A stretch of 64,000 nucleotides of DNA, taken from assembly GCA_963710725.1 (NCBI GenBank), contig CAVQBJ010000008.1:310001-374000 (forward strand). Direction: 5' to 3'. The position numbers and the translations under genes were made by a program. The notes below the pieces were generated by a model. The model was not told where the DNA came from, searched no databases, and worked only from the letters and a program-made list of their open reading frames with translations. This document shows, in pieces, positions 57,684-64,000 of the stretch. Source of the DNA: CAVQBJ01 sp963710725. Lineage in GTDB: Bacteria; Actinomycetota; Thermoleophilia; Solirubrobacterales; Solirubrobacteraceae. Each line of letters starts with the position of its first letter. Position 1 is the first letter of the stretch.

Positions 57684-59759
57684 TTAGAACAACTCACCGG
57701 CCCCACCCAACGAGGTGAATGCGAGCGCGGCCTGGCGCGCCGCCGCGCGCCGCTTCCCGATCGTCACGACGACGCTCGGTCCACCCGAGGCCTTCGCGAG
57801 GAACTCGTGGCCGGCCCGCACGATGAGTGTCTTGTGCCGGCGGAAGTAGTCGACGAGCACCGATCCGCGCGTCACCCGCGTCAGGGTGCCGTCACATTCG
57901 TTCGCCACGGTGTAGGCAGTGCCGCGGGTCGTGGCGGCGCTGTAGTTGCCGCGGGTCGTGAAGCGCCCGCCCTTGTCGGAGCCCCTGAGCAGGGCGAGCA
58001 CCTTGTTGCTGACCGTGCGGGCGATCGTGGCCTGTGCGCCCGCCCGCAGCAGTTCGGTCTTCCCGATCGTCGTGCACGCCCGCGTCTTGTTGACGACGTC
58101 CATGAGCTTCAGCTCGGTGATGCCCTTGTCCTTGCGGTTCTGGAGCAGGGTGAATAGGCCGGCGGTGAAGTTGCCGCTGTATGTCGACCCCTTCTTCGTG
58201 TTCGCCGCGGTGATCGCGACGGTGCCGCCCGTCGTGTCGAGCTCCGAGCCGACCGGGATCTGGCGTGCCTGTGTGAGCGGGATGAAGCCGCGACCCTTGG
58301 CCAGGCTCTCCGCGGCGAGCGGTCCCCGCACGCCGGCTGCACGCGCGAGATGGGCGCCGTGCGGAAGCTTGACGTACACCTTGCCGCTCACCGGCGTCAC
58401 GTTGACCGTCTTGTAGAGGACGGGCGGCGGGAGCTTCGCCGTCGTCGTCGTCGTGGTGGTGGTGGTAGTAGTAGTCGTGGTGGTCGTCGAGCTCGTGGTG
58501 GTCGTCGGGTTGGCCACGGTCAGCGTCGCCGCGCCGCAGCTGATCGAGGACGCGTGCTGCGGGTCGCCGGTGTAGGCGACCTGGAGGTGGTAGGTGCCAA
58601 GGCCGAGCGTGGCCGAGCTCGACGAGGTGGCGCTGCCGTTCTGCACCTGCCCGCCCCCGAGGGCGGCGACCTGGGTGTGGCACGACGAGTCGGAGTAGAG
58701 CGTGAAGTACGCCTTCCCACCCGCGCCGCCGGAGGCAGCGGCGCTCGCCGTGACGGCCGTACCCGGCGGGACGGTGATCGAGCCGCCGCTCATGCCGCCG
58801 CCCGCGAGTGAGCCCGTGACGGTGCTCGCCGGCAGCGCGGTGTTGCCGAAGGCCATCGTCGCCTGCCCGCACGGGGATACCGCGAGCACCGCCTCATTCG
58901 CATCGAACACCGTGACCTGCCAGTAGTAGATCGCGTTCGACGGCTCCGTGCTGCCGAACGCGTTCGCCGTCGCGGTGTCCGCGCTGAATCCGATGCTCTG
59001 CGAGTTGACGGAGTTCGTGCATCCGGCATCGGAGTACACGTTGAACGTCGCCATGTAGGCGCTCGACGCGCCGCCACCCTCGACTGTGGCCGTGTCGGTG
59101 ACGTTCGTCGGATTCGCGGAGACGAGCTGCCCGTTCGTCACGCTGGGGAGGCTCGCGGCCCCGAGCATCTGGTTGACCACGACCGTCGGACCCGTCGTGC
59201 CGACCTGCAGAGGCCTCGCCGTCTGCGAGGCGTGCAACGAGAAGAATGTCGTCGCGCCGGGCGCCAGCGGGGGCGAGAAGTCGACGTCACCGGCCGCGGG
59301 GTCGGTGATCGCTCCTCCACCGTCGAACGACACCGACGGTCCCTCGTAGCCGAGCGGTCCGAACGGGCATCCGGCGGGAACCGGCGGGCCGCCGGGCGCG
59401 CACAACCCGTGTCCGTCGAAGGCGAAGTTGTCGACGTTCGCATCGGCGGTGTTGTCGGCGCCGACGAACAGCTTGGCCAGCGGCCCGGTGCTGTCGTTGC
59501 GAACGCCGACCAGCGTCTCGCCGGGCGCGTAAGCGGGGGTCCGCACGTCCTCGTACACGCTCTCCGGACCGGTGGCGCCCGTCGTGTAGTCGATCAGGTA
59601 CTGGCAGCTCGTGTCCGCGTCGACCGCCGGGCATTCGGTGTACGGCGGGACCGGCGCACTGACCGCGAGCGCCGACGACACCCCCACGCCGAGCGCTGCG
59701 AGGACGAGAGCGCATATCGGTACCTTGAACCGCGCGAGATTGGCTAGCCGCCGCAGCAT
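57684..59759 (-). CDS. Secreted protein with C-terminal FecR-like domain (paralogue B)
   Basis: A 691-aa secreted protein, tandem paralogue of the preceding one. The signal peptide is ARFKVPICALVLAALGVGVSSALAVSA (about 8-35). The mature part starts PPYTECPAVDADTSCQYLID and has FAFDGHGLCAPGGPPVPAG. Ig-like regions (about 240-420) lead to a run of Thr encoded by a GTG/GTA trinucleotide repeat (plus strand 58440-58500), then the FecR-like domain (about 455-665; GFIPLTQARQIPVGSELD, YSAATTRGTAYTVANECDG). The ATG at 59759 is chosen; a TTG at 59768 is possible. No anchor motif is seen. Confidence 0.8.
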   Translation of the reverse strand: MLRRLANLARFKVPICALVLAALGVGVSSALAVSAPVPPYTECPAVDADTSCQYLIDYTTGATGPESVYEDVRTPAYAPGETLVGVRNDSTGPLAKLFVGADNTADANVDNFAFDGHGLCAPGGPPVPAGCPFGPLGYEGPSVSFDGGGAITDPAAGDVDFSPPLAPGATTFFSLHASQTARPLQVGTTGPTVVVNQMLGAASLPSVTNGQLVSANPTNVTDTATVEGGGASSAYMATFNVYSDAGCTNSVNSQSIGFSADTATANAFGSTEPSNAIYYWQVTVFDANEAVLAVSPCGQATMAFGNTALPASTVTGSLAGGGMSGGSITVPPGTAVTASAAASGGAGGKAYFTLYSDSSCHTQVAALGGGQVQNGSATSSSSATLGLGTYHLQVAYTGDPQHASSISCGAATLTVANPTTTTSSTTTTTTTTTTTTTTTTAKLPPPVLYKTVNVTPVSGKVYVKLPHGAHLARAAGVRGPLAAESLAKGRGFIPLTQARQIPVGSELDTTGGTVAITAANTKKGSTYSGNFTAGLFTLLQNRKDKGITELKLMDVVNKTRACTTIGKTELLRAGAQATIARTVSNKVLALLRGSDKGGRFTTRGNYSAATTRGTAYTVANECDGTLTRVTRGSVLVDYFRRHKTLIVRAGHEFLAKASGGPSVVVTIGKRRAAARQAALAFTSLGGAGELF
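58440..58500 (-). repeat. Trinucleotide repeat encoding poly-Thr linker
   Basis: About 18 tandem GTC/GTG/GTA triplets on the plus strand (ACN codons on the coding strand) encode an uninterrupted Thr run in the linker of secreted paralogue B. Such tracts change length easily without changing frame. Confidence 0.8.
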
Positions 59760-59844
59760 GGTTTGCAACCTATCCCCCCTTCGCGGCAGGCATTACACCC
59801 TGGAACCCTAGTGAGGGCCGTTCGATGCGCACGCCCCGACGCAA

Positions 59845-60095
59845 CACTGCACAACCTTCGGTTACGTGCCGGACGCGTAGCGTGACCCAGGGGACGCATC
59901 TGTCACGGTCGCGTGATCGTCGAGCGGGGGGTGTGCCGAGTTAGGCGCCCCATAGCGTCGGTTCGGGAGCACACCCCCGTAGCGCGACAGCCGCGACCGC
60001 GCCGGCGGCACACTCACGCAGCAGTTCCGTTACAGGCGGGACGCGCGGCGTGACCCGCGGGGCGCAGCTGTGATCGTCGCGTCACCGAGCGGCGG
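59845..60095 (+). repeat. Composite GTTAC-N16-GTGAC element, copy 2
   Basis: Two 26-base boxes, 59861-59886 and 60029-60054, each run GTTAC to GTGAC. Each is followed by a related tail (GGGACGCATCTGTCACGGTC and GGGCGCAGCTGTGATCGTC). Between them, GGGGGTGTGC (59927-59936) pairs with GCACACCCCC (59969-59978) around a 32-base loop. The segment before the second box (CCGCGACCG...GGCACA...GCAGTT) also matches copy 1 at 37385-37640 in reverse orientation. There are no terminal inverted repeats and no gene inside. Confidence 0.75.
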
Positions 60096-60250
60096 CGCCG
60101 CCAGCGCCCCTGGGCCACCCAGGCGCGCGAAAGCCGCGGCCTCGGCGCCGGCCTTCGGAGGCGGCGGCTGCCCCGAGCGGTCGACGGCCGCCTCGGCCGG
60201 AGCTTCGGAGCCCGGCAACCGGGCTATCGCGCCGAACTGCCCTTAACCGG

Positions 60251-60256
60251 TACGTT
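60251..60256 (+). promoter_or_regulatory. -10 box of the first FHA gene
   Basis: TACGTT sits six bases before the GTG at 60263 and directly abuts an alternative GTG at 60257. The spacing favours a leaderless start at 60263. Confidence 0.45.
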
Positions 60257-60262
60257 GTGCCC

Positions 60263-60982
60263 GTGCAGGCCGGATCCTCACACGAAGATCCCACGTCGCC
60301 GGTGTCGGGCATCACGCTGCGCCTCGAGGTGATCAGCGGCAACGCGACCGGACATTCGATCACCGTCGAGGACGAGCTCGTCATCGGACGCCTTGCCGAC
60401 GGCGACGGGCGCCTCGAGGAGGATCCCGAGCTCTCGCGCCATCACGCGCGCATCACGCGCGAGCGCGACGGGCGCTACGCGATCGAGGATCTCGGCTCCT
60501 CGAACGGCACGTTCGTCAACGGCCTCGGGCTCACGAGCCCGGCCGTGCTGGTCATCGGCGACTCGATCGAGCTCGGCGGGACGACCCTCGTCGTGCGCGA
60601 GATCACCAAGCCGCCGGGGCCCGAGACCGCCGCCCCCGCACCGACCGAGGCGACCGCCGCGCCCGACCCGTTCCGAGACGCCACAGTGTTCGCGCGCGTC
60701 CTGCCCGACGAGGATCTCGACGCGGGCGAGTCAGAGCTCGGCGCGCCGCAACCGACCGCCGAGCGTCAGGCGGTACCGACCGACGCGCCGGCGGCGCCCG
60801 AAGCCGACGTCACGCGCGATGCGCCCGAGGAGAGCCCGGAGCCGCTGCCGCCCTTCGACGTACGCGTGTCGATCGACGTGCACGCTCGCGAGGCCGAGCT
60901 GCGCATCGGCGAGCACGGCGAGCCGCTGCGCTTCGTGCTCGACGCCGACGGCTGGTCGTTCGCCGGGCCGGCCGCGAGCTGA
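60263..60982 (+). CDS. Soluble FHA-domain protein
   Basis: A 239-aa phosphothreonine-binding protein. The FHA domain (residues about 15-115) shows the core motifs ELVIGRLADGDGRLEEDPELSRHHARI and YAIEDLGSSNGTFVNG; the conserved Arg, Ser and Asn of the phosphopeptide site are present. A Pro/Ala/Glu-rich linker leads to a small C-terminal beta domain (FDVRVSIDVHAREAELRIG). No membrane helix. It converges on the Ser/Thr kinase gene, stopping four bases short of it, so it is probably a kinase partner or substrate. Confidence 0.83.
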   Translation: MQAGSSHEDPTSPVSGITLRLEVISGNATGHSITVEDELVIGRLADGDGRLEEDPELSRHHARITRERDGRYAIEDLGSSNGTFVNGLGLTSPAVLVIGDSIELGGTTLVVREITKPPGPETAAPAPTEATAAPDPFRDATVFARVLPDEDLDAGESELGAPQPTAERQAVPTDAPAAPEADVTRDAPEESPEPLPPFDVRVSIDVHAREAELRIGEHGEPLRFVLDADGWSFAGPAAS

Positions 60983-60986
60983 GCGC

Positions 60987-61841
<855 letters not shown>

Positions 61842-61931
61842 GATCGGCCGGCCCTGGCGGCGCGCTCAGTCGACATCGTGGCCATGCTACCGGCGCGGCG
61901 CTCACCGGTTGCCATCGCAAGCCACGGCCGT

Positions 61932-61937
61932 TAGGCT
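61932..61937 (+). promoter_or_regulatory. -10 box of the second FHA gene
   Basis: TAGGCT, six bases before the GTG at 61944, with only GC-rich bases between; a leaderless transcript is predicted. Confidence 0.45.
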
Positions 61938-61943
61938 GCGCGC

Positions 61944-62630
61944 GTGCCGAGCCTCGTCGCGAAGAACGGCCCCCTGGCGGGGCAGCGATTGGAAGTGGAC
62001 GACGAGCTGAGCGTCGGGCGGCTCGAGGCCGACGTCGTCGTCGAGGACTCCGAGCTCTCCCGCCGCCACGCGGTCTTCCGTGTCGTCGACGGCGTGCTCG
62101 AAGTCGAGGATCTCGGCTCCACCAACGGCACGTTCGTTGAGGGGCGGCGCATCGAGGGCCCGACCCGCGTCGACAACGGCGCCCGCGTGAAGATCGGCAT
62201 CTCGCTGTTCGTGGCCGAGGTCGAGCCCGCCGTCCAGACGACGCGTGTGCGCGAGATCCCCGACGCGGGGGCGACCCGCCTGCGTCCGACGCCCGAGGAG
62301 CCCGGGGCCACCGCCCTGCGCCCCGCGGCCACCGAGGCGAAGCCGGCTCCGCCCGCGACGCCTGCGCCGGCCCCGGCCGCCGCGCCCGCCGCCCAGGCCC
62401 CGCCGGCGACCCCGGCCCCGGCCGCCGCGCCCGCCGCCCAGCCCGCGCCCACGCCCGCCGCCGTCGCGCCCGGCGGCCGGCCGCAGGGCGCCCAGCCGTT
62501 CGGAAACTTCTCGCCGCCGGCCTCGCGGCGCGGCGGCCTCGCCACCCGTTCGTGGGTCCCGGTGGCGCTGTCGTACGGCAGCGCGATCGCCACCGCCGCC
62601 GCACTCGTCGTGTACTTCGCCAGTCGCTGA
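61944..62630 (+). CDS. Tail-anchored FHA-domain protein (1)
   Basis: A 228-aa protein with an N-terminal FHA domain (residues about 8-95; LSVGRLEADVVVEDSELSRR and LEVEDLGSTNGTFVEG). A long Pro/Ala linker (about 115-175) follows, and one hydrophobic helix lies at the extreme C-terminus (about 205-225), ending VVYFASR. This places the FHA domain on the cytoplasmic face through a C-terminal tail anchor. It is convergent, 19 bases apart, with another FHA protein that ends in a very similar anchor. It is divergent from the Ser/Thr kinase, its likely partner. Confidence 0.83.
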   Translation: MPSLVAKNGPLAGQRLEVDDELSVGRLEADVVVEDSELSRRHAVFRVVDGVLEVEDLGSTNGTFVEGRRIEGPTRVDNGARVKIGISLFVAEVEPAVQTTRVREIPDAGATRLRPTPEEPGATALRPAATEAKPAPPATPAPAPAAAPAAQAPPATPAPAAAPAAQPAPTPAAVAPGGRPQGAQPFGNFSPPASRRGGLATRSWVPVALSYGSAIATAAALVVYFASR

Positions 62631-62649
62631 GGCGCCGCGCGGCCGAGCG

Positions 62650-63192
62650 CTAGCGCGTCGCGAAGTAGATGCAGAGCGCGAGCGCGATCAGCATCAGGAA
62701 CGCGAGCGGGGCCAGCTGCGCGCGCCGCCGGACGCGCACGTCGAGGTACTGGTCGAGCTCGGGCGTGCTCGCCGGCGTGCCGGCGCCGCCGATCTCGGCG
62801 GCGACCACCTCGGGATTGACGTAGTCCGGCTGGCGCGGCGTTATCGCCAGGCCGGCCGGGACGGCGCGCAGCGCGGAGGGCTGGGCGGCGACCTGCTGAG
62901 CGCTGCGGACCTGGATCAGCGTCACCCCGATGAGCAGCTCGTCGCCCGGGTCGAGGCGCGCCGGGCCGACGAGCTCGTTCTGATTGACGAACGTGCCGTT
63001 GGCCGAGCCGAGGTCCTCGATGACGGCCGAGCCGTCGGTCGCCGGGCTGACCTGGGCGTGTCGCCGCGAGGCCTGGCCGTCCTCGAGCGTGAGGTCCGCA
63101 TCCGGCGAGCGGCCGATGATCGCGGGACGATCGAGCACGAGCTGTCGCCCGGCGCCCGGTCCCTCAACGATCTCCAGCGTCAATTCGGCCAT
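62650..63192 (-). CDS. Tail-anchored FHA-domain protein (2)
   Basis: A 180-aa protein. The FHA domain (residues about 3-92) has AIIGRSPDADLTLEDGQASRR and AVIEDLGSANGTFVNQ, with the phosphothreonine-site residues kept. A linker of about 60 residues leads to a single C-terminal helix (about 158-178; LAPLAFLMLIALALCIYF) ending ATR. Layout and anchor are like the FHA protein encoded convergently. TATGCT (complement of 63202-63207) is nine bases before the ATG at 63192, so a leaderless mRNA is predicted. Confidence 0.83.
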   Translation of the reverse strand: MAELTLEIVEGPGAGRQLVLDRPAIIGRSPDADLTLEDGQASRRHAQVSPATDGSAVIEDLGSANGTFVNQNELVGPARLDPGDELLIGVTLIQVRSAQQVAAQPSALRAVPAGLAITPRQPDYVNPEVVAAEIGGAGTPASTPELDQYLDVRVRRRAQLAPLAFLMLIALALCIYFATR

Positions 63193-63201
63193 CGCGGCGC
63201 G

Positions 63202-63207
63202 AGCATA
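63202..63207 (-). promoter_or_regulatory. -10 box of tail-anchored FHA gene 2
   Basis: TATGCT on the minus strand, nine bases before the ATG at 63192, without a ribosome site. A second TATGCT (63287-63292) faces the other way, ten bases before the oxidoreductase GTG. Confidence 0.5.
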
Positions 63208-63302
63208 ACGCCGAAGTCGCCCGCCGCGCAATGGTCGGACCGGAGAAAGGGTGCGCGCAGGGTTGCAACCGACTCGCCCGTCAGCGTATGCTCGCGGCCA
63301 CT

Positions 63303-64000
63303 GTGACGGCTTCCTACCCTCGCGACTCGGTGCTCGCAGTCGTCGGCGACGGCTTCGGCTCGCTGCTCGTGCACACCACCGCCCGCTATCTCGGGTTCGA
63401 GAACCCCGAGATCACGATCTTCGGGCCGAACGACAACCCCGTCGGCACGTACCAGCAGTTCGCGTACAACCTTGGCCAGACGGTGCTGCGCTCCGAGTCC
63501 GAGTCGCACTTCCTTGCTCCGGACTGGCCGACGTTCGCCCAGATCGACGCCTGGTCGCGCAAGTCCCCAGCCCCGCTGTGGCGAACGACGCGCCGCAAGT
63601 ACAACCCCGGCGTGCCGGAGATCCTCACCGAGGCGCAGGTCGTCAAGGAGCGGATGGGCTGGGAGGAGTCGCGCGTGCCGCTGCGGGTCGGCTGGATACA
63701 GCGCGAAGTCAACCCGATGCCTCACTTCGTGCTCTACGACGAGGAGGCGAACTTCATCGGCCGGTCCAAGCACGTGATGCTCGCCCCCGGGCACGGTCCG
63801 CTGTCGTGGCCGCCGGTGCTGGCGAAGGCCCGCGCGAGCGACCCGGCCATCAAGGACCGCATCGTGCAGGCCTACGAGCCCAAGCAGTACACGGCCGGCG
63901 GGCGCTACATCGTGCTCGGCGCCGGGATCGCGTCGGTGAACGAGTGGGCGAACATCATCGACGCCGGCGGCTCGGTGCTCGCACTGACCCGCAACCCCCA
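63303..64000 (+). CDS. FAD/NAD(P)-binding-like oxidoreductase, 3' end outside window
   Basis: The open frame runs from the GTG at 63303 to the window edge (232 codons and a partial) without a stop. The N-terminus VLAVVGDGFGSLLVHTTARYLG has a dinucleotide-binding Gly pattern (GDGFGS) followed by EITIFGPNDNPVGTYQQFAY. A second nucleotide-type strand appears near residue 200 (YIVLGAGIASVNEWANII). This two-Rossmann layout suggests a flavin- or NAD(P)-dependent oxidoreductase, but I cannot name the family. An in-frame ATG at 63288 is possible; TATGCT at 63287-63292 makes the GTG more likely. Confidence 0.72.
   Translation, partial: MTASYPRDSVLAVVGDGFGSLLVHTTARYLGFENPEITIFGPNDNPVGTYQQFAYNLGQTVLRSESESHFLAPDWPTFAQIDAWSRKSPAPLWRTTRRKYNPGVPEILTEAQVVKERMGWEESRVPLRVGWIQREVNPMPHFVLYDEEANFIGRSKHVMLAPGHGPLSWPPVLAKARASDPAIKDRIVQAYEPKQYTAGGRYIVLGAGIASVNEWANIIDAGGSVLALTRNP

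Larger units (their letters stand above)
59769..60256. other. Gene-free intergenic region of 488 bases
   Basis: Separates the divergent secreted-protein and FHA genes. It holds copy 2 of the composite element (59845-60095), a GC-rich stretch with no repeats that I could name (60100-60240) and the TACGTT box of the FHA gene at 60251-60256. No open frame with plausible codon use or ribosome site was found. Confidence 0.7.

Overview
The window is very GC-rich, uses many GTG starts, packs genes with 4-base start/stop overlaps and carries a coenzyme F420 biosynthesis locus. These traits point to an actinobacterium. The mix of F420 genes, crotonyl-CoA carboxylase/reductase, ethylmalonyl-CoA mutase and secreted FecR-like proteins fits a free-living soil member of class Thermoleophilia (Solirubrobacterales-like), but that placement is inference. 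No phage, transposase, integrase or CRISPR array was seen.

Layout. 0-6.7 kb: a GGDEF sensor, two tRNA-Leu genes of opposite orientation, a YoaK-type membrane protein, an amidase/inositol-phosphatase pair and a DUF4389 protein. 6.7-11.1 kb: acyl-CoA carboxylase beta subunit, DUF1707 protein, enoyl-CoA hydratase, HMG-CoA lyase and an FlK-like thioesterase, a set suited to branched-chain acyl-CoA breakdown. 11.1-14.2 kb: F420 operon npdG-cofD-cofC-cofE; fbiC lies at 17.9-20.2 kb. Between them are a PadR regulator, a carotenoid oxygenase, an unlisted 57-aa peptide gene with a double-glycine leader, an Lrp regulator and an EamA exporter. 20-27 kb: phosphatase, GGDEF protein, atypical receiver, aldo/keto reductase, YgfZ, lipoprotein, crotonyl-CoA carboxylase/reductase and a coupled small gene.

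27-32 kb is one secreted repeat protein. 32-37.4 kb pairs a CHASE2 nucleotide cyclase with a divergent MFS-cNMP-patatin fusion. 37.4-38 kb is a non-coding, repeat-filled gap before clpS. 38-45.4 kb holds DUF3307, an MBL hydrolase, a GH15 glucosidase, a methyltransferase, ethylmalonyl-CoA mutase and meaB. 45.4-54.9 kb holds a frameshifted kinase, a second cNMP-patatin protein, an enoyl-CoA hydratase, a thioesterase, an NDH-2 with a cNMP-like tail, a PAS-GGDEF protein and a beta-propeller. 55-60 kb has two tandem secreted paralogues that share a C-terminal domain with the 27-kb protein. 60-64 kb is a Ser/Thr kinase-FHA locus and a truncated oxidoreductase.

The themes are second-messenger and phospho-signalling (three GGDEF proteins, one class III cyclase, two cNMP-patatin proteins, two kinases, three FHA proteins), acyl-CoA metabolism (ethylmalonyl-CoA pathway and branched-chain steps) and F420 synthesis. 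Many genes have a TANNNT box 6-10 bases before the start codon, so leaderless transcripts look common. The most unusual non-coding finding is a roughly 250-bp composite element present twice (37.4-37.6 kb and 59.8-60.1 kb). Each copy has two 26-bp GTTAC-N16-GTGAC boxes around a hairpin and contains no gene.
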